This document shows, piece after piece, positions 1 through 11,059 of a stretch of DNA of 64,000 nt. Source of the stretch: Pseudisothecium myosuroides (taxonomy: Eukaryota > Streptophyta > Bryopsida > Hypnales > Lembophyllaceae); contig OX637290.1 of NCBI GenBank assembly GCA_951799445.1, positions 26,530,987 through 26,594,986 on the forward strand, written 5' to 3'. The stretch's first letter is position 1. Each line of letters starts with the position of its first letter. Position numbers and translations under genes: made by a program. The notes beneath the pieces are model-generated. The model was not told the origin of the DNA and searched no databases. It saw only the letters and a list, made by a program, of their open reading frames with translations.

Positions 1-412
1 TAAGCATCTATGATACATGGAATTTTTTTTTTAAATCATTGCCTATAAGATTGCAAGATTATAGCGTTTGAAGTTAGAAGACAATGTTTTTTTTAGATTG
101 TCCTACATAGATAACAAAGTTTGACTCCTCTTGGAATGTGAATGTTGAGCTTAAATTAGTATTTGTTTTAAATGCACACTATAGCATGTTCGTAACATGC
201 ATGCCAAATTTAGGAATACATGAAGACTTTAGCAAAAGATTCATGTACTGCTTAAATTGCCCCAATTTTTTTTGGTAGCATAATTTTTCACTTAAATATT
301 TGATCGGACTTCCGCCTTGCAAAGGTGGTCGATCAGGGTTTCTATTCTGTGAGTGTGTGAGTGTGAGCTTATGAGCCTTGAGCATACAATTTTTTTGAGA
401 TTCCATTCAAAA
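1..412. other. AT-rich sequence, no gene seen
   Basis: No supported reading frame, RNA or mobile-element end is visible. A short GC-richer patch near 300-330 and a GTGAG-rich stretch near 347-366 stand out only by composition. Confidence 0.5.
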
Positions 413-1580
413 ATTTTGGTCAAAGTTTATTATTTTTAATAAATTTTAGTACCTATTAACATGGACCTATTGTCGTGGACCTATTACCGTGGTCCCTTGA
501 ACAACCGTAATGTGCTACTTATTGGACTTTGCTGGATTTTAAAAAGAAGAAAATTGGTGATTAATTAAGAATTGTTTGAAATCAAATGAGATTGTCCCAT
601 TGAGATTTTTATTTTTATTGCTAGGTACCTCTTGGCGCCAAGAGGATCCTCTAGTCGCAGACACAATTTTTTTTTTAATAATTTTTTTGTCCACATGACA
701 ACTTCATTTGATTTCAAATAAATCCTAATCACTAGTTCCTAATCACTATTTTTTTTCTTCTCAAATCTAGCGAAGTTTAATAAGTAGCACATCAAGATGG
801 AAAGTACTTGATCCCCCTCTTGGCGCCAAGAGATCCCCCAAAACAAGAGGGGAGTACCAAAAGAGCTTAGTCATATCAAATTTCATTTTTGTTGATCACT
901 ATCTTGTAGAAGCATAGTCCTCTTGGGGCTGATGGGGGTTACCTATACTTTTGTCTCAATGTGGTGTTAATTGGACTTATTAAGATTTTGAAAGAAAATA
1001 TTTGATTGATGGGGATTATTTTTGTAAAAAATGAGCTTAGTTACAGCAAATTGTGTATTGGTTGATCACTGTCTTCTTGCAAGACCTCCCGGAGGATCCA
1101 ATTCTTTTATTTTGGGTTGATCACTCCCCTCTTGTTTCTTGGGACCTCTCAGCATCAAGAGGAGGATCAAGCACTTGCCATCTTTATGTGCTACTTATTG
1201 GACTTCAATAGATTTTAAAATTTTTAAAAAGTAGTGATTAGAAATTAGTGCTTAGGACTTGTTTGAAATTGAACGAAGTTGTCCCACTTAGATTTTGATT
1301 TTTTTTATCAACCTCCTTCAGTGCCAAGGGGAGTTGCAGCTCCAATTGGAAAAAAAAAAAAAAAAAATTGGCCTCGGGGCTTCGGCTCTAAGAGGAGTCC
1401 AATAGCAAGAAGGGTTTGATCCAAAAAAATTGAAGTCTCTATGAAACAACTTCATTCAATTTTAAACAAATCCTAATTAATCACCAATGTTTTTTCTTCT
1501 TAAAATCTAGCAAAGTCGCAATGTAGGTCCTCAATAATAGGTACTAAAATTTACTAAAAATAATAAATTTTGACCAAATT
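413..1580. mobile_element. Composite foldback (inverted-repeat) element, about 1.2 kb, non-coding
   Basis: The left arm from about 413 (TTTTGGTCAAAGTTTATTAT, then a TAGTACCTATTA block) is matched in reverse complement by the right arm ending near 1580. Inside, a block of about 110 bp beginning GTGCTACTTATTGGACTT occurs four times in alternating orientation (starting near 514, ending near 790, starting near 1190, ending near 1530), so the element is a foldback of foldbacks. A second direct duplication (GAGCTTAGT plus a TTGATCACT box) lies near 863-912 and 1032-1082. The palindrome CTCTTGGCGCCAAGAG occurs twice. No transposase is seen. The superfamily is not assigned because no clean target-site duplication was identified. 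Confidence 0.6.
628..645. repeat. Perfect 18-bp palindrome CCTCTTGGCGCCAAGAGG
   Basis: The sequence is its own reverse complement. Its 16-bp core recurs at 817-832, and CTCTTG/CAAGAG half-sites recur between 840 and 1180. It lies at the inner end of one pair of foldback arms. Confidence 0.85.
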
Positions 1581-2376
1581 TCTTGATAGAGTCTAGTTTT
1601 AGAAATATTGTTAAATTTTCTAATGCTTCTTCTGAGCTCAACGCTCACATAATCCCTGCTCAGTGCTCACAGGCTCACGTTCGCAAGCTCACAAAATAGC
1701 ACCGCTAGGTGGTCAATATATGCATCCTATGTCAAAATTTATAAAACATGCATTCCAAATTGATTTTGGATGGTGTTCCACAAATATCACTTTGTAACTA
1801 CTAATTTTAGTGCAATGAAAAGAAATTAAACAAATAAATGATTTATCCTATATATGCAACTATGTAATTTTAGTTCCTTGATTTCTATTACATTAGTTTG
1901 GAAATGTGTGGAAATATATATTAAAATGTAAGTTTGATTTTTTATAAAAATAATACATATACTAAGTTCTTAGAATATCACCTCTCTAGAAAAAATCCGA
2001 AAATCATAGAGAAAATTGAAAGTATAGGAGCATTACAAGAAAAATGAGCCCTCAAATTTGGACCAACAGTGATGTCAATGCTTTCCCCCAAGAAAACCCC
2101 GAAAAAGACAGTCCTAGCTTGTCAAATTTTGGCCAGAAAGGATTGTGATTATTAAATTATTAAATTATTTTTTAATTATTTTTTGAAATTAAAAAAAAAA
2201 AAACTAAGCTTGTGATATTATTGCTAGTCCAATTTTGTGGCCCTCTTCATACCCCATTTTTTTAATATTATAACTATTTAAAATCCATTTTGTGCCTTGA
2301 GGGGACAGTGGAACTTCAGTGGTTAAAGTTTTTTTTTTTTACATTGCAATAGTAGATCATAAAACTTTGAATTATT
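1581..2376. other. Non-coding AT-rich DNA with a terminal fragment of repeat family A
   Basis: No gene is seen. About 2270-2322 matches the end of family A that carries the GAGGGGACA box, followed by GGTTAA at 2321-2326. The rest is unassigned. Confidence 0.5.
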
Positions 2377-2380
2377 TTAA

Positions 2381-3287
2381 CCCCTAAAAAATCAAGGCCT
2401 TTTTTTTGCCAAAAAACTCTCAAAAATTCCTATTGCAAAGAGTACAAAAATTTGAAAATTGTTTTTTTTGCACATCTAAGTGTAGGATTTTACACCTAGC
2501 TAGTATGAGCCTCATATGTATGGAATAAATTTCAAAAATATTGACCACATAAATTGTAAGATATTTGTGTTTGAAGTAAAGAGTTCAAGCTTTTTTGCAC
2601 ATTGCAGAACTAGATTATTTGACTTTGAACCTTCTTAACTTAAATTTTTTGGATTACAGAGTTTTGAAGTTTAAATCTCTATGATGGAAAATTGAATTGA
2701 GAGTCTAGGAAAAAAAATCTTAAAAATCTTAATTTCGTTCTTAAAGAATTGGTTAAGTAGAAATAGGTATGAGATGAAAGGAACATCTAAATTATTAATA
2801 TCTCTAAGATGGAATTAAAATGTACTAATCTCAATGGTGAGATTGTTCTAGCAAGAAAATTAAACCATGTGGAACTTTTAAGTTTTTAAATTGTAAAAAT
2901 TGCATTCAGGATTTAATCCTACAAGTTATTTTTTCAATAAGATGCTTAGTTTGTCCAAAAAACAAGATTGCCCATAACTTTCACATCACTTATCCAAATG
3001 AAATGATCAAATCTTTTAATGTAGACAAAAATGTAATCTATGAATTTTTATTTATTTTTAATTCAAATTTTTTTAATTATTTTTTGTTGCCCAATCTTTC
3101 TTATTTTGAGTTTATTTGGGCATAACTTGTGTTCCCGGGCATCAATTGAAAAAAATAATATTCCCATGAAGATATTCAATTTTTCTATCTTCAAAACAAG
3201 TTTAAAAAAATAATGTCAAAAATTGAAATTGTAGGTACATGTCTGAAATCCAATTTGTTCCTTGAAGGGACAATGGTCCTTTAGAGG
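2381..3287 (-). mobile_element. Repeat family A, full-length copy (minus orientation)
   Basis: The copy is about 907 bp, flanked by TTAA at 2377-2380 and 3288-3291, with inverted ends CCCCTAAAA and CCTTTAGAGG. I define plus orientation as the end carrying the GGGGACAA box first; this copy has that box last. Family landmarks are present in order: a poly-T/gene-poor left end, TTGTAAGATATTTG, a CAATGGTGAGATTGTTCTAG box, ATTCAAATTT runs and the terminal GGGACAATGG box. No coding capacity is seen. It looks like a non-autonomous TIR transposon with TTAA target duplication, as in piggyBac or Kolobok elements. Confidence 0.65.
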
Positions 3288-3291
3288 TTAA

Positions 3292-3795
3292 CCTCTGAAG
3301 TTTCAAAGTCTCTTATGGGGACTCTTGAGATATCAAGTAGGCTTGTGTGAACTCAATTTTTGACGTGATTCCCTAAATCTTTTTGAAGATAAGAAATCAC
3401 ATTAGTTTTCTGGAAATACAACTTTTATTTGAATTGGTGTCTTGGAGCAAAAGTTAAGCCACCCTAAATCTAAAAAGTAATTCACCCGGGAACACAAAAA
3501 AATCACAATAAATATTGATTCTTAAATGATGTCTTTTTATGTTTTTTTTCTCAAAGATTGTATTTTTGTCAACATGAGAAGCTTTGATTCAATCCATTTG
3601 GATTAGTAATGTAAAAGTTATGGAACTTTTTGTTTTATGGTCAGTCATTGCATCATTATGAGAAAATAACTTATATTTTTGATTCATCAATTTATTTAGG
3701 ACTCATTTTTGAACTCAATTTTCACAATTTTTCATATAGGTGACTTTCCTTGCTAGAACAATCTCACCATTGGGATTAGTATATTTAAACAACCT
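3292..3795 (+). mobile_element. Repeat family A, truncated copy (plus orientation)
   Basis: It begins immediately after the TTAA that ends the preceding copy, so the two copies are head-to-head and share one TTAA. It carries the plus-orientation start, a GGAGCAAAAGTTA box and ACAATCTCACCATTGGGATT, then breaks off near 3795 and lacks the distal terminus. Confidence 0.6.
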
Positions 3796-4367
3796 CGTGG
3801 AGGCAAGTCAAGTGATTAGGGAGCATTCCTCTCCTAGAAAGCTTGGCCTTGCCCATATGAAACACCTTCTATCTACTTGTTGTGCTTCCTTAGATAGTAG
3901 TGTTGACAATAAACTGGTGACCACTTGGGTGCTGTGAAGATTTGTTCATGAAGTCAAATAAGTTTCTTTATTGCGGGTATTTAGGTGTAGGCAGATATTT
4001 CTAGAATCCCATTGTTGCCACAAACCTTTAGATCATCAAGAATGATGGAACTAGCAACATTCACAAACTATGCTCAAATATGATACTTTTTGCATGGACT
4101 TTGGGTGCCTAAATGACAACACCTAAGTTGGAGATTTTGCATAGATCTAATTGATGGATTACTAGGTTTGATTTTTTGTTTTTTTTCCTTGAAACACATG
4201 GACAATTTCCACTACAGATTACTGTTTTTGAATGCATGTATCACTGGCACAAAGACTAAAAATATAGTTAATCCCTAAAGGGGAAGCTTTTGAGAGTTTT
4301 TTAGTGGGACAAAGGGAGTATGTCCCATCATGACTGCATAGGAACAAATTAGATGGGCTTTTTTTGC
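3796..4367. other. No feature seen
   Basis: AT-rich DNA between the truncated family A copy and the TIR element cluster. Nothing was recognised on either strand. Confidence 0.4.
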
Positions 4368-4369
4368 TA

Positions 4370-4674
4370 AGGTAGTATGTTCTAAAAGTGTCTGTGCTCT
4401 AAAAGTAATCAAGACACAAAGGTACATTTTGCTTTCTTCAATGTACCAATAGTATACATTTTAGGAGGTGGTCGCTTTTAATGACCATTACGTTTCAACT
4501 TCAAAAATTTGCCCAACTAATTCCACGAAGGTTCAAAAAATATGAAACGACTTCGATTAGATGCCAATTCCATTCTTCTTCCTATGAAAAAAAAACTGAA
4601 AATTGCTTCAAGGAGTTTGGCTTTCTTGAAAAGGCAATCAGCTCTTAAATGGTCCCTTAAAGAGTAGAATACCT
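4370..4674 (-). mobile_element. MITE of the AGGTA family, about 305 bp
   Basis: It is bounded by AGGTAGTATG and the inverted end GAATACCT, with TA on both sides (4368-4369 and 4675-4676). The interior matches the copies at 5467-5792, 6633-6945 and 31767-32075 in reverse orientation: a CGTTTCATATTTT-type box, a GGAGGTGGTCGC box, and TTGGTACATT or its complement. It is non-coding. The TA duplication suggests Tc1/mariner-type mobilisation. Confidence 0.6.
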
Positions 4675-4726
4675 TATAGTTTTTTCTTAGAGCATTTCCA
4701 TTGGGGCACACCACAGTGCCCTTGTA

Positions 4727-4916
4727 CAATAGAACCTCTCTAAGTTGATCCTCTATAAATCAATAAACCTCTGTAAACCAATCATGTTAGACCGGTCTCG
4801 GACTGGGCCACAAAACAAAGGCTGTGACTAAAAATGACCCTCCAGAAGTCAATAAACCTCTATAAACCAATCTGTCAGACCGGTCCGGGATCGATCAGCT
4901 TAGAGAGGCTCTACTA
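4727..4916. mobile_element. Emigrant/pogo-like MITE, about 190 bp, TA target duplication
   Basis: The ends CAATAGAACCTCTCTAAG and (inverted) TAGTAGAGCCTCTCTAAG are flanked by TA (4725-4726, 4917-4918). The interior contains two copies of a CAATAAACCTCTRTAAACCA plus GACCGGTC block. Ends with ACCTCTATAAAT-type sequence are typical of Emigrant-like MITEs related to plant pogo transposons. The homologous arm near 5915-5930 reads ...CCTGTAAGCAC without the element, an internal empty site that confirms both boundaries. Confidence 0.75.
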
Positions 4917-5466
4917 TAAGCACTTTGGCGTACCCAAAAGACATTCGCCGTTCCACCAGTTGGAGCCTGGTTGGTTTGTCAACCTAAGGCACTTGCTATT
5001 TCCATCGATCGCAACACTAGAACTTCCCGTGCCTCGCAAGATTGACTTATGTCACGGTACTGGTAAGTTTCAGCATCCAAGGGGAAAAGAACTTGCATTT
5101 TTCTCAAACTCAACCTGCTTAGATTGCCAAGTCTTCAATGCTTGGCATTCTTCCCCAACCATGTGCCTCCTCTGTTGCCTTGGTCTGAGAGCTGTGGAGG
5201 GTGCTTGTGGGCAAAGCCTAAGGGCATCTTCACCTATACGTGCTACTAATACACGCCACCCACCGTGTGGCATGTAGGAGTGGAGATGCCCTTAGGCATT
5301 GCCCTACCAGCATCTTGCACAGCTCTCAGCCTGAGACAGCAGAGGAGGCGCATGGTGGGGGAAGAATGCCAAGCATTGAAGACTTGCCAATCTAAGCAGG
5401 TCGGGTTTGAGAAAAATGCAAGCTCTTTTCCCTTTGGATGTTGAAACTTGCCAGTACCATGACATA

Positions 5467-5792
5467 AGGTAGAAGGTCCATAAACCAACCATCTAAGCAC
5501 TGGAACTGAATTTTAGGCAAGTGAAACTTCTCAAAATATTTTTCAGTGAATTTTCCTTCAAAGACAAGAGGAGTTGGCATCTAATCCAAGTCGTTTCATA
5601 TTTTTTGGATCATTTTTGAATTAATTATGAAATTTTGAAGTTGAACTACCCTAGGGCTCTAAAACCGCCCACCCCTAAAATGTACACTGTTGGTACATCA
5701 GTGAAGGCTATGAAAAAACAACATGTACAAAATGTGTACATTTATGAGGTGGGCGGTTCTAAATGCCCGAATTGTTCTTGAGCCTTCTACCT
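5467..5792 (+). mobile_element. MITE of the AGGTA family, about 326 bp, with internal empty-site proof
   Basis: TIRs are AGGTAGAAGG and CCTTCTACCT, flanked by TA (5465-5466, 5793-5794). It interrupts the right arm of the foldback element; the left arm reads GACTTATGTC uninterrupted at about 5044-5053. The interior contains a 20-30 bp hairpin around TGTACA...TGTACA and AAAACCGCCCACCCC/GAGGTGGGCGGTT. It has no coding capacity. Confidence 0.75.
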
Positions 5793-5959
5793 TAAGTCAA
5801 CCTTGCGAGGCACGGGAAGTTCCAGTGTTGCGATGGAAATAGCAAGTGGCCTAGGTTGACAAACCAGCCAGGCTTCAACTATTGGGACGGCAAATGTCTT
5901 CCGGGCACGCCAAAGTGCTTACAGGGGCACTATGGCATGCCCTGGTGGAGATGCTCTAA

Positions 5960-6336
5960 GAGCATCGCCACTGTTTTGCATGAAATGAGACTTAGCACCA
6001 GAGCTCTGCTGTGTTGACAAAAAGCTTTTGCACCTAGTCTAATGTTGGTCCCGCACTCTTCCACGCCATGGCACCACCGCATCAGCTATTGTTCATGGAC
6101 GTGTCGTGTTTGCGGGTCGTCTTGACAAAAAGTTGACAACTATTCATCCAGGATACCCCAGAATAGTGGCTCGGTACAACAAGAAATGGCACGGGAAGAT
6201 GCTGTGCCAAACCATTTTTTTTCAATCGGCCGACTCAGTAACCACCATCCCTCAGTCTGCGGTGGGGCGTGACACTTCTTCCGGGCTCAGTAACCACCCT
6301 GCCGAGCTTCAGTTTTGCGAAAGGGTGGTGATGCTC
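5960..6336. mobile_element. TIR element with GAGCATCRCCAC ends and TAA target duplication, 377 bp
   Basis: The left end GAGCATCGCCACTG and inverted right end GAGCATCACCACCC are flanked by TAA at 5957-5959 and 6337-6339. It abuts the larger element and shares its terminal motif, so it is probably a relative. The 3-bp TAA duplication fits PIF/Harbinger-type MITEs. The interior is GC-richer than the neighbourhood and non-coding. Confidence 0.65.
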
Positions 6337-6632
6337 TAAGAAGCTGAAGCTGAGACTCCATCCAGTCTGCCCTCCACTCTGGCCCTCTTGGCGGACGATG
6401 GGGTGCACTCTGCTTCTCGAAGCTCGCTCTTTTTCAGTCATCTCTGGATTTGCCTTTTCCAGTGCCCCCTGAAAAATTTCAACTGTGGGGTCCTTTTCGA
6501 AAACTGAAGCCTTGGAGCTGCTGCCGTCCTCAGTTGTAATTCAGAGAGTCGCTATTCTTTTGCTTGTTGTTTTCCTTCTCCTCTGCAGAATTTTTTTAAT
6601 TCAGAGCAAGTCTGCCCCATCGAGAGCGACTA

Positions 6633-6945
6633 AGGTAGGAGGTCCAGAAATGGAGCATCTAAGCGCTGACACTGAATTTTGGGGAGGTAAAACATCTTGA
6701 AATATTTTTCAGTAAATTTTCCTTGAAAGACAAGTGGAATTGAAATCTAACCCAAGTCGTTTCATATTTTTCGGACCTTTGTGGAATTAGTTACAAATTT
6801 TTGAAGTTGGAAAAAAGTGGTCATTTGTGGTCATCAAAAGCGACCACCTCCTGAAATGTGCATAGTTGGTACATTGAAGAAAGCAAAAGGTACCTCTAAG
6901 TCATGTTTGCTTTTAATGCCTGCTCCATTTTACAGCCTCCTACCT
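6633..6945 (+). mobile_element. MITE of the AGGTA family, 313 bp
   Basis: TIRs AGGTAGGAGG and CCTCCTACCT are flanked by TA (6631-6632, 6946-6947). The interior is clearly homologous to the copy at 5467-5792 (ATATTTTTCAGTRAATTTTC, AAGTCGTTTCATATTTTT) and carries a central hairpin built on AGCGACCACCTCC. Confidence 0.75.
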
Positions 6946-6947
6946 TA

Positions 6948-7796
6948 TCCTTCTTCACCTTTGGCTGGGATCTAATCCACTTATTTTTATATGCTTTGGG
7001 CTCCTGAGGAATGTGTATGAATATTTTCAAGTTCAAACGCATAAAACTCAATTAGTGTCCCTCTTCAATTGAAGGATAAATTAGAGAATCTCCCGTCCCT
7101 ATTACTTAGTGGTTATTTTTCATATTGCTCAACATCTCTTACCTAACGGGATCTATTACTCCAAATATATAGAGAGAGAGTCCTCAAATTTATCAAAGGT
7201 GATAGTAAATAATGAGTCTTAGTATTTTTCCTGAGGTGAAAAGAGAGTCAACGAGGGGTTCTTGCTGGCAGTGAACCTTAGCGGCTTCAGTTAGCCAGTG
7301 GAACACTTGACCAAAGTGTACCAAGTCTGGCAAGTCTGAAACTTGGGATTGGGGAATGAGAATTCTTTTAAGTTGGGTCATGGAGTTGAACAAGCTCGCT
7401 TCTCAATGTCCTCACATGTAGAACTACAGTAACTTATGCAAATAATATTGTACAGCAATATCATTATTTATTAGAAGCCAGGATTATTTTATTAATTTAC
7501 GAGCCAGGTGGTTTGGGTACCATGACCATCCCATCATGTGATTTCGAAATTCAGACCCTACTGGGCTCAATTCAAATGGCATACTTTCAAATGGCATGCT
7601 CTTGTAAGCAATTTGAATTTGAGGCTCTGAGTTGGAGTTGGTGGCAGACCTAGTGAGCATCTTCTTCAGTTGGGTCCAGTATTTTGCTTTTGTGTACTGT
7701 TTAAGTAGAGATTAAATTAAGACAATTGAGATAAAATAGTATATTCTATGTGGTCCAGGAGGTCCTGGAGTTTTGTAGGAACGTTATCACCAGTTA
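6948..7796. other. No gene seen
   Basis: Unassigned sequence of moderately balanced composition around 7200-7700. No protein family, RNA or repeat end was recognised. Confidence 0.4.
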
Positions 7797-7797
7797 A

Positions 7798-8595
7798 CTC
7801 CTGAATTTCCTCAGCTTTTATCCAGCAAAAAAACACTCAAAATTGCCATTTCTATTGCAAAAAGACAAAAAAAATAAAAAAAATTCCGTATTTAACCATT
7901 GGATTTGTGAAAGAAACTTCAGGAACTTTGACCCCGTAGATTGCACGATATTTGCGTCTAAAGAGAAGAAACCATGTTCTTTTGCACCTTGCGTAATTAG
8001 AATATGAGAATTTGAATCTTCATTACTTAAATTTTTTGCACTACAAATTTTGATTTTCTAATATTTAATGGTGAAGAATTGAGTTGAATTAGTAAAAAAA
8101 ATAAAAATAAAAAAACTTGATTTTCATTCTTTAAAAATTTGTTAAATAGGAGATAGAAGGAAAAACTAAATCATTAATTGCTCTAAGATGGAATTGAAAC
8201 ACACCAATCCTGGCAATGAGATTGTTCTAGAAGGCAGACTTAACTATGTGCACTATTGATTGAAAAAACAAGAGTCTTCATAACTTTCTCATCACTAGTC
8301 CAAATAAAATATCTCCATAAAAACAAAAGTATTTCCTATGAGAGTTATTTATTTATTTCTCTTGAATTTATGTGATTTCTTTAGTGATGCCCATACCAAC
8401 AAACTCTATTTTGAGCTAAGGGTGGCATAATTTTTGGTTCAAGACATTGATTGAAATACAAATTATATTTCTAGAAAGCTAATGTGTTTTTCTATCTTTA
8501 GAAAAAGTTTCAAAAAATTTGCCTTAAAATTGAAATAATAGAAACTTGCCTAAACCTCCAAGTGTCCCCTAAGAAAATACTTGGAACTTTAGAGA
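7798..8595 (-). mobile_element. Repeat family A copy (minus orientation)
   Basis: It is bounded by TTAA near 7794-7797 and at 8596-8599. The left end CTCCTGAATT and right end AACTTTAGAG are diverged versions of the CCCCTAAAG terminus. Interior landmarks (CAATGAGATTGTTCTAG, GGCATAATTTTTGGTTC) match the other copies. Confidence 0.55.
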
Positions 8596-8753
8596 TTAAG
8601 GTAAGGATCTAAAACCATCACTTTTCTATTGTGCATATATTCTATTATTATATTGCTAAAATTTCTATGTTTTTCTCATTGGCAAATGATAGGAGATTTC
8701 AATGCACCAAAAAAAAATCATTTGGATGATGTATACAATAGTTATGAAGGGTC

Positions 8754-8877
8754 CACTAGTAGAAATATAGTCTCTATATCTGACTAAGCTTTAAGATTCA
8801 CACTTGGTCAAACTTGTCATTTTAGACCAAGTATGAGTCTTAAAGCTTAGTCTATATGGACCATGTTTCTATTAGTG
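8754..8877. mobile_element. CACTA-ended hairpin MITE, about 124 bp
   Basis: It begins CACTAGTAGAAAT and ends TTTCTATTAGTG. The two halves are almost fully complementary, with arms of about 50 nt (for example TAAGCTTTAAGATTCACACT against GAGTCTTAAAGCTTA) around a loop of about 15 nt. The terminal CACTA is typical of CACTA/CMC non-autonomous elements. The expected 3-bp target duplication is not clean (GTC and ATC). Confidence 0.65.
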
Positions 8878-10509
8878 ATCAAAGTTTTTGGGTAGATGTT
8901 CTAAAATTGTTTCTACAAGAATAAGTACATACAATTTTGAAGATTTATTCAACATGAACATCTCATAAAGTGACACTTTTAAGGCACAACGCAATTGGGG
9001 GGAGCCTATTATAAGATAGATTTTTTTTTCTCTTAAACAAAATCCAAGGCTTCTAGTATAGGGGTTCTTCTAGGAAAAAAATCAATTTGCCTATTGTTTG
9101 GTAATTAGGGTTATTTTTCAAGTAGGAAGGGGTTTACAATGACATCTTAGGGAATGCAACTCCAAATCATTCAATAACCCTTTATTTGATTCATCTTTTG
9201 TCCATTATCAATGCCATTGACTCATGATACAATTAACGATGATAGCACGCAAGCCTAGAGCGGCAAGCTTTGAGCCTAGAGTTCCAAATACAATTTTTTT
9301 TTCCATTTTTTTTTCCAAAAAAATTATTCCAAAGAGGAAAATTTATTTATTTGTAGTAAATTTTGGGACCTATGCCTAGAAATTTGATCATACCCTTATG
9401 ACTATGGATTTTGTTAAATTTTTTTGTCTTCCCATTGCAATTGCAATATTAGAAGACCTAAAACTTTAGGGCACTTGAATACTTTCAAATCTTGTTTTTA
9501 AATATAAGTGATAGGAGTTGTATATTACACAATATAAATGTAATGCAAAACTCAAAATCTACAACTTTTGTTCACAAACCACGAAGGACTGAAAGCAAAG
9601 ATTCACTAGTTTTTAGACAACTCTTTGTACACTCTTGCGCACTCAGAGAGCACTCTTGTCTATGTGACAACATTTGGTTTCTAAATCAATTTAAAAACAT
9701 TTCACTTTGGATTATTACAATGTTTTTACAGGACCAATTAAAAACCTTCTATATAATAACAATTTGTCCAAAAAATGCCAATAGTTTGAAGGTTAAAAAT
9801 ATCTAATTTGAATTCTATAATTGTTTTTTTTATTATAATGACCATCTAAAGATTTTCACTCATAACTACATCTACAAATTTAAATCATCAAAAAAGTTTT
9901 TAATACAGAAAAAATAATAATAATTTTTAAAAATTAGAAAAATTCAATTGTCAAAAAATAAAATAAAAATACTTTATGATTTTATTTCACATTTGTCTCT
10001 TTGGAAAAATTAGAGCTAATAATTCCATTTACAACCTACTTTTCTTTGAAGTTTTTGGAGTAAGTCAGTGAGGAAGTCCTTTACTAAATGCTTCATCTAA
10101 ACTATAAAAATTTCAATTTTTTCCAATAAATAATATGATAATTGATTTTGTATAATTATTTTTGAAACATAATAGGTTACAATTTAATAGGTGATCATTT
10201 GAAATTTTAAAAAATCCTAGAAAACAATGAAATTTAGTGCACTAGTTGTACCATGCAAATGCTACCGAATCACCAATACTAAAGTATTTCTCCAAATTGT
10301 TATTTGTAATACATCTTTACAAAATTTCAAATGAAAAAATGAAACAATACGTTTAAGACTTAACTTCGCTTTTTAAAACTCACTTTTAGTTCCTTAAATG
10401 TTAGGAGTTGTTTTTTATGACAACACTAAATGATTCTACCATGCCATTGAATGCTTATGTCATCTTAATTGCAAATGTTTGCATTCACAACCAATAGCAA
10501 ATATCAGAT
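8878..10509. other. No gene seen
   Basis: AT-rich sequence with no recognised element boundaries. A 104-codon plus-strand frame at 9492-9806 has no recognisable domain and resembles chance translation of the surrounding AT-rich DNA. Confidence 0.4.
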
Positions 10510-10513
10510 TTAA

Positions 10514-11055
10514 ACCCTAAAGTCCAAAGCATCCCCTCAGAAAACTTGAAGGTTTGGGCAAGTTTCTATAATCTCAATTTTGGAGCGTGATCATTTTAAT
10601 TTTTTTTTAAGATAGAAAAACATATTAGCTTTTCGGTAATACAAACTTTATTTCAATTGGTGCCTAGGAGCAAAAGTTATGCCACCCTAAGCACAAAATG
10701 AAGTTAATTGGGTAGCAAAAAACCTACAAAAATTTGAAATATATATTTTTAAAATTTGTTTTTTGTAAATTATAATTTTGTCTACATGAAAAGCTTTTAT
10801 TTATTTCAATTGGATTAATGATGAGAAACTTATAGAGCTTATTGTTTTGTGGGCAATCATTGCATTTTCATGAGAAAATAACATATTACATTTTTTTTTA
10901 AAGTTGATTCATACAATTTTTAAAAAAAAGGTCCTATAAGGTTCAATTTGCTTGTTAGAACAATTTCGATATTGGGATTAGCATATTTCAATTCCATCTT
11001 AGAATTATTAACAATTTAATTTTTTCTTCTATCTTGTGCTTGCTTCTACTTAATG
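10514..11055 (+). mobile_element. Repeat family A, partial copy (plus orientation)
   Basis: It starts after TTAA (10510-10513) with ACCCTAAAGTCC and contains AAGTTATGCCACCC and the ACAATTTCGATATTGGGATT box. It then runs into a minus-orientation copy, making a head-to-tail inverted junction near 11055. Confidence 0.55.
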
Positions 11056-11059
11056 GTTT

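Larger units (their letters stand above)
4690..5956. mobile_element. Long-armed foldback transposon with GAGCATYTCCA ends, carrying two later insertions
   Basis: The left end GAGCATTTCCATTGGGGCAC and right end ...GTGGAGATGCTC are inverted repeats. The similarity continues through nearly the whole element: the left arm (about 4690-5260) pairs with the right arm (about 5280-5956), folding around a centre near 5265-5285. Two younger MITEs interrupt the arms, at 4727-4916 in the left arm and 5467-5792 in the right. Each insertion has its empty site preserved in the opposite arm. It is flanked by TTA on the left and TAA on the right, near the TWA preference of PIF/Harbinger elements. Apparent open frames here are arm sequence read through, not genes. 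GC content is higher than in the surroundings. Confidence 0.65.

Noticed and set aside
4834..5277. 147-codon plus-strand open frame
   Set aside because: It lies across the Emigrant-like MITE and the left arm of the foldback element. Matching frames appear in the opposite arm, and there is no recognisable domain, so it is arm sequence and not a gene.
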